Assembly: GCA_046726955.1 (NCBI GenBank)
Contig: JBKPBQ010000092.1
Location: 1-10,295 of the forward strand
Direction of reading: 5' to 3'
DNA length: 10,295 bases
Source: CAVPGH01 sp046726955
Lineage (GTDB): Bacteria > Acidobacteriota > Vicinamibacteria > Fen-336
Shown: in pieces, positions 1 to 5,236 of the stretch
How positions within the stretch are numbered: position 1 is the stretch's first letter
Layout of the letters: the number at the start of each line of letters is the position of its first letter
Notes under the pieces: model-generated
Database searches by the model: none
Told to the model about the DNA's origin: nothing
Seen by the model: only the letters and a program-made list of their open reading frames with translations
Translations under genes and position numbers: made by a program

Positions 1-551
1 CGTCGGTGGTGGTGGCCGCGCTTCCGATCCCGGTCACCACCCTGGGCCTGATTCCGACGTACTCCGCCCAGACCTACCTTCTGTCGACCTACACGTCCCT
101 CTTCTGCTTCCTCGTCCTCGGCTTCGTCTTCTACGGCCGCCACCAGCTCGCGCGGTACCTCTTCGAGAGCGGCTTCTCGAGCTTCAAGGACCGGGTGTGG
201 TGGCACATCCTGGCCTGGTTGCCGCTCCTCCTGACCGCGGTCTGCTTCCTGCTGGTGATCCTCTACCACAACACGCTCGACGATTCCCTGCAGATCCTGC
301 AGTCCGCTCCCCCCGCGGAGCGCGTGGCGCACGGCGACGACGCGCTCCTCCTCCTCACGCCCCTGCGGGACATCCCGCGCCGGTGGGCGCTGCTCCTGAT
401 CTACGTGGGGATGTTCGTGTCCGCGGAGGCCGCGTTCGTGATCATGGCCATGAAGGAGTACCTGCAGGACCTGCTGGGACTCTCCGACCAGGCCCTCATC
501 GACCTCGACCGCGGCCCGGAGCCGGGAAGCGGCGAAAAGGACGCCGACTAG
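1..551 (+). CDS. Membrane protein of unknown function, 5'-partial
   Basis: The reading frame is open from the left edge of the window to a TAG stop, so the N-terminus is probably missing. A GTG at position 6 could be a start, but it lies in a run of GTG codons with no visible ribosome binding site. Counting from that GTG, about 181 residues show three hydrophobic segments (about 24-43, 66-87 and 127-148), with Arg/Lys-rich stretches after the first (GRHQLARYLF) and before the second (FKDRVWW). A roughly 35-residue hydrophilic loop separates the second and third segments. The tail is short, polar and acidic (ends GSGEKDAD). This is an integral inner-membrane protein. The topology would suit a small membrane subunit of a transporter, for example near a TRAP- or MotA-like component, but no motif supports a family and I assign no function. 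It is followed after 73 nt by a secreted HhH protein on the same strand. Confidence 0.72.
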   Translation, partial: SVVVAALPIPVTTLGLIPTYSAQTYLLSTYTSLFCFLVLGFVFYGRHQLARYLFESGFSSFKDRVWWHILAWLPLLLTAVCFLLVILYHNTLDDSLQILQSAPPAERVAHGDDALLLLTPLRDIPRRWALLLIYVGMFVSAEAAFVIMAMKEYLQDLLGLSDQALIDLDRGPEPGSGEKDAD

Positions 552-614
552 CGACCCTATCTTTCGGGCGGGCTGCCGACCCCTGGCCGATACGCTGCGT
601 CGTAACGGTCATAC

Positions 615-622
615 GGGAGGAG
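615..622 (+). promoter_or_regulatory. Shine-Dalgarno site for the HhH protein gene
   Basis: GGGAGGAG lies 2 nt upstream of the ATG at 625, with the GGAGG core about 5 nt from the start. It is one of only two strong ribosome binding sites in the window and fixes the start of the small secreted protein. I could not pick out a convincing -35/-10 pair in the 552-614 spacer. Confidence 0.75.
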
Positions 623-624
623 TC

Positions 625-930
625 ATGATCCAGAAGATTGCCATCGCGTTGGTCGTAGTGGGGCTGGTTGCGGCCCCCGGATTCGCCGCCGCGGGGACCG
701 GCTCGGCGAGCACGCACGCCAAGACCACGACCAAGCACCACGCCCAGCCGCTGGACCTCAACACCGCAACCGAAAAGCAGCTGGAGGCGCTGCCCGGGGT
801 AGGGGCGGCCTACGCCAAGAAGATCATCGAGGGCCGGCCCTACAAGGCGAAGGACGAGCTGGTCGAGCGGGGAATCGTCCCCTCGGCCAACTACGCGAAG
901 TTCAAGGACAAGGTCATCGCCAAGCAGTAG
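625..930 (+). CDS. Small secreted helix-hairpin-helix (ComEA-like) protein
   Basis: This 101-residue protein starts at an ATG with a strong ribosome binding site. Residues 1-23 form a signal peptide (Lys4, a hydrophobic run through about residue 20, then AAA before a polar stretch), so it is exported. A Thr/Lys/His-rich linker (about 25-41) follows. A single helix-hairpin-helix pair spans about 43-75 and carries the family signature LNTATEKQLEALPGVG, then YAKKIIEGRPY. The HhH fold of the ComEA type binds DNA through backbone contacts in the PGVG hairpin. In competent bacteria ComEA receives incoming DNA outside the inner membrane. This version lacks ComEA's N-terminal membrane anchor plus SLBB domain and is no more than signal peptide plus HhH, a common stand-alone form of undetermined role. 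No com genes are adjacent, so a competence role is not supported by context. The TAG stop is followed by a GC-rich hairpin. Confidence 0.88.
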   Translation: MIQKIAIALVVVGLVAAPGFAAAGTGSASTHAKTTTKHHAQPLDLNTATEKQLEALPGVGAAYAKKIIEGRPYKAKDELVERGIVPSANYAKFKDKVIAKQ

Positions 931-951
931 CTCGTAGCCGTACGCGGCCGC

Positions 952-995
952 GCGGCGGCTCTCGGGCTCCCTCTCCTCGAGCCCCCAACCGCCGC
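952..995. terminator. Two-part GC-rich hairpin between convergent genes
   Basis: An outer 7-bp stem pairs GCGGCGG (952-958) with CCGCCGC (989-995). After a small internal loop, an inner 6-bp stem pairs GGGCTC (964-969) with GAGCCC (979-984) around a 9-nt loop. It sits 21 nt after the stop of the secreted HhH gene and about 80 nt past the end of the minus-strand gene that converges on it. It has no U-tract, so a classical intrinsic terminator is not shown. A transcript-end or RNA-stabilising hairpin serving one or both strands is the likely role. Confidence 0.45.
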
Positions 996-1006
996 TCCGC
1001 CGCTTC

Positions 1007-1078
1007 TAGCAGGGTGCTGAAAAGTGTCCTCTCGCGCCGCGCGCGGCTCCCGAAGGCTGCTTTTTCAGCGCCCTGCTA
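1007..1078. repeat. Palindromic repeat, copy A (72 bp)
   Basis: The left arm TAGCAGGGTGCTGAAAA (1007-1023) is matched by an inverted right arm TTTTTCAGCGCCCTGCTA (1061-1078) with one mismatch over 17 bp. The centre contains the perfect 12-bp palindrome GCCGCGCGCGGC (1036-1047). The same layout, in the same orientation, recurs at 4208-4289. The last three bases (1076-1078) are the complement of the TAG stop codon of the minus-strand deoxyhypusine-synthase-like gene, so the repeat abuts and supplies that stop. It could be a MITE-like or REP-like non-autonomous element, or a bidirectional terminator family. No transposase is present in the window. Confidence 0.8.
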
Positions 1079-2131
1079 TAGCTCCTCGAGGACGGCTTTG
1101 ATGAGGAGCGGCCAGACGGTCGTCGCGTCGGCGTAGACCTCCGCGAACCGGCCGCCTTCGGCCTCGGGCACGAACTTGCCCCAGGAAACGCCCTCGGAAT
1201 ACGTGCAGCCCGACAGGCCTCCCCAGTGCGTCGGCTCGGGGCATATCCGGACCGCGTACTGGAAGCGCGGGGCGTGGAGGTCGAGGCCCAGCCGGTGGTT
1301 CGTGATGTCCACGAACGGCCCCACCTCCTGCGCCCAGTTCCGCGGGACTCCGCCCCCGATCGTGAAGATCCCCAGGCGCTCGGCGCTCAGGGCGAACTTC
1401 GCGTAGCTCGCGAGGTCGAGGAAGGGGTTGAAGCGGGGGACGTTCGCCATGAGCGCGTCCGCCCCCTTCACGCCGCGATTCTGCGCCTTCTTCATGGCCC
1501 AGGTCGCGAGGTCGAGCCCGAGCTCAGAGTCCGTGAAGGCGGGGACGTAGACCGGCACCTGCTTCAGGAAGGCGCTCCTGAGCACTCCCCGGCTGTGCGG
1601 GTCCTCTGAGAGTACCTCGCCGAGCATCCGGCAGATGCTCTCGCTCGAGAGGTCGCCCTTGCCTTCCAGCCGGTCGAGCGCCTGCCCCGTGAAGTCCTCG
1701 ACGTAGTTGAGGTTCGCTTCCATCTCCAGCGTGTCGTACACGCGGTTGTAGCCCTTGGCGAAGAGCTCCTCGTCCGACATCCGGGGATCGTGGCGGTAGT
1801 GCACCATCCCCACCGCTTCCGAGAGCCCGTGCGCCATGAGCGCGCCGGTCGAGACGATCGCCTGGACCATCCCCGTGTCGATCATCTTGGAGATGACGTG
1901 GCCCATCTTCGCGATCGTCATGGCCCCGGAGAGGGTGAGGACGACCTTGCACTGGGGGTCCCTGACCATCGCGAGCGTCACGTCGAGGGCTTCCCCGAGG
2001 CTGCGCCCGCTGAAGGCGGTCTTTCCCATCGCGCGGAGGAGGGAAGAAAAGGACGTGACCTTGTCCAGGTCCAGGCTCTCGAGCGGGACGAGCCCGTCCT
2101 CTCGTCCGTCGTGGAACGATCGCTCTTTCAT
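1076..2131 (-). CDS. Deoxyhypusine synthase family protein
   Basis: This 351-residue cytosolic protein matches the usual length of the family. Landmarks in order are an LTLSGAMT strand (66-72), STGALMAHGL (94-103) and YNRVYDTLEMEANLNYVED (128-146), which fit the NAD-binding core. A GGG loop follows in FTIGGGVPRNW (256-266), then SEGVSWGKF (312-320) with Lys319, and YADATTVWPLL (333-343). Lys319 aligns with the lysine of eukaryotic deoxyhypusine synthase that forms the imine intermediate with the aminobutyl group of spermidine. The His found after the GGG loop of eukaryotic enzymes (GGGMVKHH) is replaced by PRNW here. Eukaryotic and archaeal members modify the eIF5A/aIF5A lysine, which bacteria lack. 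Bacterial relatives include homospermidine synthases and uncharacterised polyamine enzymes, so NAD-dependent aminobutyl transfer to a polyamine is the best inference. ATG start with no Shine-Dalgarno and a -10-like hexamer 8 nt upstream. The stop codon overlaps repeat A. Confidence 0.9.
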   Translation of the reverse strand: MKERSFHDGREDGLVPLESLDLDKVTSFSSLLRAMGKTAFSGRSLGEALDVTLAMVRDPQCKVVLTLSGAMTIAKMGHVISKMIDTGMVQAIVSTGALMAHGLSEAVGMVHYRHDPRMSDEELFAKGYNRVYDTLEMEANLNYVEDFTGQALDRLEGKGDLSSESICRMLGEVLSEDPHSRGVLRSAFLKQVPVYVPAFTDSELGLDLATWAMKKAQNRGVKGADALMANVPRFNPFLDLASYAKFALSAERLGIFTIGGGVPRNWAQEVGPFVDITNHRLGLDLHAPRFQYAVRICPEPTHWGGLSGCTYSEGVSWGKFVPEAEGGRFAEVYADATTVWPLLIKAVLEEL

Positions 2132-2139
2132 GATCAGAA

Positions 2140-2145
2140 ATACTA
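2140..2145 (-). promoter_or_regulatory. -10-like hexamer (TAGTAT) for the DHS-like gene
   Basis: On the minus strand TAGTAT ends 8 nt before the ATG and matches the TATAAT consensus at four of six positions, including the conserved first T, A and last A-T. No good -35 hexamer stands at 16-18 bp. A transcript starting 6-8 nt downstream would begin at or next to the ATG, giving a leaderless mRNA, in keeping with the absence of a Shine-Dalgarno. Confidence 0.45.
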
Positions 2146-2173
2146 CCGCAAGAGCGCGATCGTGCGGCGCGCT

Positions 2174-2179
2174 TACAAT
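2174..2179 (+). promoter_or_regulatory. -10-like hexamer (TACAAT) for the DUF2400 gene
   Basis: TACAAT differs from the TATAAT consensus by one base and ends 8 nt before the GTG at 2188. The spacing is identical to that of the divergent neighbour. No convincing -35 is visible and there is no ribosome binding site between it and the start, so a leaderless transcript is likely. Confidence 0.5.
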
Positions 2180-2187
2180 CGGACCTC

Positions 2188-3009
2188 GTGAAACGCGACG
2201 AGCTCAGGCGACGACTCGACGCCCTCTACGCGCACTACGACCACCGCTTCGTGGACCCCGATCCGCTCCAGTGGGTGCGCCTGCAGGAGGGCCGTGAAGA
2301 CCGCGAGGTGGTGGGGCTCGTGGCTTCGGGCCTCGCCTTCGGTAACGTGCGGCAGATCAAGCGGAGCATCGGCGCCGTGCTCGAGGTCCTGGGACCCCGT
2401 CCGGCCGAGTCCGTGCGCGCCCTGGACCCGGGGGACGCGGCCCGCCGTCTCCGCGGCTTCAAGCACCGCTGGACGGTCGGCCGCGACGTGGCCTGCCTCC
2501 TCTACTTCCTCCGCCAGATGCTCGAAGCCCACGGGTCGGTGGAGGGCTTCTTCGCCGCCGGCGCGCCGCCCGGAGCGGCCGACGTCGGTCCCGCGCTGGC
2601 CTCGTTCGTCCGCCGCGCTCTCGCGCTCGACCACGGCGGGCTCTACCGCGGCCGCGCGCTCCCGCGCCACGCGGGCGTGCGTTATTTCTTCCCTTCGCCC
2701 GCGGACGGCAGCGCCTGCAAGCGGCTCAACCTCTACCTGCGCTGGATGGTGCGGCGCGACTCGGTGGACCTCGGGCTCTGGTCCTCGGTTCCGGCCTCCG
2801 CGCTCGTGATCCCGCTCGACACGCACATCTACAACGTGGCCCGCCGCGTCCGTCTCACGCGCTACCGCTCCGCGGGATGGAGGATGGCCGCGGACATCAC
2901 GCGGCGCTTGCGCGCGTTCGACCCCGCCGACCCCGTGAAGTACGACTTCGCCTTCCACCGGATGGGCCTCTTCAAGAGGCACGACGAGATACGCGCGCTT
3001 TCGGAGTAG
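2188..3009 (+). CDS. TIGR02757/DUF2400 family protein, possible HhH-GPD DNA glycosylase
   Basis: This 273-residue soluble protein starts at GTG and is full length for the family. Family landmarks are DREVVGLVASGLAFGNVRQI (38-57), FKHRW (91-95), GGLYRG (150-155), ACKRLNLYLRWMVRRDSVDL (176-195) with GLW following, LVIPLDTHIYNVARRV (206-221), and the C-terminal KYDFAFHRMGLFKR (251-264). The family has no assigned activity that I know of. The segment PLDTHIYNVARR closely resembles VDTHIFRVCNR of endonuclease III, where that Asp is catalytic. Lys178 lies 33 residues upstream of Asp211, a candidate Schiff-base lysine. I therefore infer a base-excision-repair glycosylase/lyase fold, a proposal not proven by this sequence. 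It is divergent from the DHS-like gene and 13 nt upstream of the oxidoreductase, so the two plus-strand genes may be co-transcribed. The start is chosen because it follows the -10-like TACAAT and matches the family N-terminus. Confidence 0.88.
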   Translation: MKRDELRRRLDALYAHYDHRFVDPDPLQWVRLQEGREDREVVGLVASGLAFGNVRQIKRSIGAVLEVLGPRPAESVRALDPGDAARRLRGFKHRWTVGRDVACLLYFLRQMLEAHGSVEGFFAAGAPPGAADVGPALASFVRRALALDHGGLYRGRALPRHAGVRYFFPSPADGSACKRLNLYLRWMVRRDSVDLGLWSSVPASALVIPLDTHIYNVARRVRLTRYRSAGWRMAADITRRLRAFDPADPVKYDFAFHRMGLFKRHDEIRALSE

Positions 3010-3022
3010 ACTCCGACCGCTG

Positions 3023-4207
3023 ATGGCTGACCTGCCGGCGCGCGCGGACCTCGTCGTGATCGGCGGAGGCGTCGTCGGGGCGGCCACGGCCTTCTTCACG
3101 TCGCGGGCGGGGATGGAAGTGGTGCTCCTCGAGCGCCGCTCCGCCCTCGCGAGCCTCACCACCACCCGGTCCCTCGAGGCGTTCCGCGCCCAGTTCGACG
3201 CGCCCGAGGACATCCGGATGATGAAGGAGAGCATCGAGATCTTCGAGCGGTTCGCGGAGATCACGGGCCTGCCCGGCTACGACCTGAGCCTGCACCAGCA
3301 GGGCTACCTCTTCGTCACCCAGGCGCCGGACGGACCGAGGGAGGTCGAGGCCCGGGTGGCCGCGCAGCGGGCGGGCGGGCTCGACGACGTCGTGGCGCTC
3401 GACGGCGCCGAGGCGCGCCGCCGCTTCCCCTTCCTCGCGCCCACGGTCACCGCCGCCGCCTTCCGGCAGCGCGACGGATGGCTGGCCAGCCACGAGCTGA
3501 CCTACGGCTTCGCGAAGGCTTCGGGAGCGCGCGTCTGCGTGGAGACGGAAGCCACCGGCTTCGAGATCGACGAAGGGCGGCTCGTGGCGGTGCGCACGAA
3601 TCGCGGGCGCGTCGCGGCGGCGCGCGCGGTCATCGCTTCCGGCCCCTACACCGGAATGGTCGCGGCTCTGGCCGGGCTCGACGTGCCGGTCACCGCCGTG
3701 CGCCGGCACCGGGCAGGGATCAGGGCCCACGCCCTCATCCCGAAGGACGCGCCGATGACGCTGAGCCTCGAGACCGGAGCGCACTGGCGGCCCGAGGGGC
3801 CGGGCGCCTGGCTCGGCTGGTCGGGGGCCTTCCCCGACGAGCCGCGCAAGCCGAAGGACGAGGTCGGTGCCGACTGGCGCTTTCCCGCGCTCACCCTCGC
3901 CGAGGTCGCGCGCGACGCGCCCTTCTGGGAGGAGATCGCGGAGCACCTCACGCAGTCGAACGTGACCGTGGAAGCCGGCCTCTACGACATGTCGCCCGAC
4001 ACTCACCCCATCATCGGCGCGGTGGCTTGTGTCACGGGGCTCTACGTGAACAGCGGCTACAGCGGCCACGGTGTGATGGGCAGCGCCGCAGGAGCGCGCC
4101 GGCTCGCGGACCTCATCGTGGGGAAGGAGAGGGAGGAGCAGAACCCCTTCCGTCTCGCGCGCTTCGACCAGCCCCGCGCGCCGCTGCCGCCGCGCCTGAC
4201 TTTCTAG
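3023..4207 (+). CDS. FAD-dependent oxidoreductase, DAO family (sarcosine-oxidase-like)
   Basis: This 394-residue protein has the usual length for the D-amino-acid/sarcosine oxidase (DAO) family. The N-terminal Rossmann motif VVIGGGVVGAATA (11-23) binds the ADP part of FAD and is followed by the acidic residue ending the second strand (VVLLERR, 33-39). SLTTTRSLEAFRAQF (44-58) is the usual flavin-contacting stretch. The C-terminal half has GLYDMSPDTHPIIG (319-332) and the second FAD motif VNSGYSGHGVMGSAAG (342-357). The closest described types are sarcosine oxidase beta-subunit-like or other N-methyl/secondary amine oxidases, in which substrate oxidation passes electrons to oxygen or a quinone pool. 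The substrate cannot be read from sequence. No partner subunits (SoxA/G/D) are nearby, so it acts alone or with distant genes. The ATG start lacks a good Shine-Dalgarno (a GGAG is 16 nt away). The TAG stop is directly followed by repeat B. Confidence 0.9.
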   Translation: MADLPARADLVVIGGGVVGAATAFFTSRAGMEVVLLERRSALASLTTTRSLEAFRAQFDAPEDIRMMKESIEIFERFAEITGLPGYDLSLHQQGYLFVTQAPDGPREVEARVAAQRAGGLDDVVALDGAEARRRFPFLAPTVTAAAFRQRDGWLASHELTYGFAKASGARVCVETEATGFEIDEGRLVAVRTNRGRVAAARAVIASGPYTGMVAALAGLDVPVTAVRRHRAGIRAHALIPKDAPMTLSLETGAHWRPEGPGAWLGWSGAFPDEPRKPKDEVGADWRFPALTLAEVARDAPFWEEIAEHLTQSNVTVEAGLYDMSPDTHPIIGAVACVTGLYVNSGYSGHGVMGSAAGARRLADLIVGKEREEQNPFRLARFDQPRAPLPPRLTF

Positions 4208-4289
4208 AGCAGGGTGATGAAAAGTATACTTGCGCGGCGCGCGATATCGCGCGCGCGTCTGCCGACGCCTGCTTTTTCAGCACCCTGCT
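4208..4289. repeat. Palindromic repeat, copy B (82 bp)
   Basis: The left arm AGCAGGGTGATGAAAAG (4208-4224) is complementary, with one mismatch over its first 16 bp, to the right arm TTTTTCAGCACCCTGCT (4273-4289). The centre holds the perfect 18-bp palindrome GCGCGCGATATCGCGCGC (4237-4254). It is homologous to copy A and in the same orientation. Both share AGCAGGGTG-TGAAAAGT on the left and a right end reading CCGA-G-CTGCTTTTTCAGC-CCCTGCT, while the middles differ. It begins on the base after the oxidoreductase stop codon and ends 2 nt before the next ATG, so it makes up essentially the whole intergenic space. It may act as a hairpin in the mRNA or attenuate read-through. Confidence 0.82.
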
Positions 4290-4291
4290 GA

Positions 4292-5236
4292 ATGCGGGTC
4301 GTCAGCCTCCTTCCGAGCGCGACGGAGATCGTCTGCGCGCTCGGGTGCCGCGATCGCCTCGTCGGCCGCTCCCACGAGTGCGACTTCCCACCGGAAGTGG
4401 ACGCTCTGCCCGCGCTCACCGAAGCCAAGGTAGATCCCCGAGCGGGGACGGTGGCGATCGATCGCGACGTGCGCCGTCTCGTGGAGCAGGGGCTCTCCGT
4501 CTACCGGATCGACAGCGAGGCCCTCGAGCGCCTCGCCCCCGACGTCGTGGTCACGCAGGACCAGTGCCAGGTGTGCGCGGTCTCGCTGGGCGACGTGGAA
4601 GCGGCCGTGCGCACGCTCGCCCGACGCGACGTGCGGGTCGTCTCGCTGTCGCCGCTGTCGTTTGCGGACGTCCTCCGCGACGTCCTGCGCGTGGCGGAGG
4701 CGCTCGGTGTCGACGCGCGGGGAGCGGCGGTGGTGGAAGCGATGTCCGCCCGGCTCGCCCGGGTGCGCCGCGCCGCGAGCGCAGAGCGGCCGCGCCTCGT
4801 CCACGTCGAGTGGATGGAGCCGCTCATGGTGGGCGGCCACTGGATCCACGAGCTCGCGGAGGCGGCGGGAGCCGTACACGGCCTCGGCGTCCGCGACGCG
4901 CGGACCGAGCCGGTGAGTTGGGAAGCAATGCGGAGCTACGACCCCGAGGTGGTCGTGATCGCCCCCTGCGGGTTCTCGGTTTCCCGATCTCTCCGCGACC
5001 TCTCGCTCCTCACGAGCCGGCCGGGATGGTCCGAGATCGCCGCTTTCCGCGCGGGACGCGTCTTCGTCGCCGACGGCAACGCCTTCTTCAATCGCCCCGG
5101 ACCTCGGCTGGTGGAGACTGCGGAGATCCTGCAGGCCGCCATCGCCGGCCGTCGGGACTTCCACCGCTTCCCGCCCGACGCTCTCTACGAGGTGCCGCAG
5201 CGTGCGATGAGCGTCGCGAAGGAGGATCGATCGTGA
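4292..5236 (+). CDS. Cobalamin-binding-like protein (BtuF/TroA fold), no signal peptide
   Basis: This 314-residue protein opens with MRVVSLLPSATEIV, the typical N-terminus of the COG0614 cobalamin/iron-chelate binding proteins. Further family landmarks are PALTEAKVDP (40-49), VTQDQCQVCAVS (87-98), WMEPLMVGGHWIHELAEAAG (174-193), SWE (209-211), PCGF (225-228) and FNRPGPRLVETAEIL (266-280). There is no signal peptide or lipobox, so it is predicted to be cytoplasmic, unlike BtuF of E. coli, which feeds B12 to BtuCD in the periplasm. No permease or ATPase is adjacent. A soluble role in corrinoid or metal-chelate handling is possible, and Cys92 and Cys95 (CQVC) are candidate ligands. The start is firm because an in-frame TGA (4289-4291) immediately precedes the ATG. 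No Shine-Dalgarno is present, since the upstream sequence is repeat B. The stop overlaps the next start by 1 nt, implying coupled translation. Confidence 0.85.
   Translation: MRVVSLLPSATEIVCALGCRDRLVGRSHECDFPPEVDALPALTEAKVDPRAGTVAIDRDVRRLVEQGLSVYRIDSEALERLAPDVVVTQDQCQVCAVSLGDVEAAVRTLARRDVRVVSLSPLSFADVLRDVLRVAEALGVDARGAAVVEAMSARLARVRRAASAERPRLVHVEWMEPLMVGGHWIHELAEAAGAVHGLGVRDARTEPVSWEAMRSYDPEVVVIAPCGFSVSRSLRDLSLLTSRPGWSEIAAFRAGRVFVADGNAFFNRPGPRLVETAEILQAAIAGRRDFHRFPPDALYEVPQRAMSVAKEDRS
5219..5225 (+). promoter_or_regulatory. Shine-Dalgarno site for the 5236-5823 gene
   Basis: AAGGAGG lies inside the end of the BtuF-like gene, 10 nt before the ATG at 5236 and 7 nt before an in-frame GTG at 5233. 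It makes a start at this junction secure, though it leaves one codon of doubt between GTG and ATG. Confidence 0.75.

Noticed and set aside
552..624. Possible promoter for the secreted HhH gene (TATCTT, GATACG, GTAACG-like hexamers)
   Set aside because: None has both a fair -10 and a -35 at acceptable spacing, so I could not choose one over chance matches.
943..952. CGCGGCCGCG palindrome as a possible operator
   Set aside because: Short GC-only palindromes are frequent in this sequence and nothing in its position, between two gene ends, suggests regulation.
2173..3264. A 363-codon minus-strand frame across the DUF2400 gene
   Set aside because: It overlaps a gene with unmistakable family motifs, spans two plus-strand genes and shows only Arg/Glu/Val-rich shadow composition.
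3478..5235. A plus-strand frame open without stops for hundreds of codons across the oxidoreductase and BtuF-like genes, running into the 5236 gene
   Set aside because: The translation is Arg/Ala/Gly/Pro-rich low complexity, typical of an off-frame reading of GC-rich genes. It overlaps two well-recognised genes and only the part from 5236 looks like a protein.
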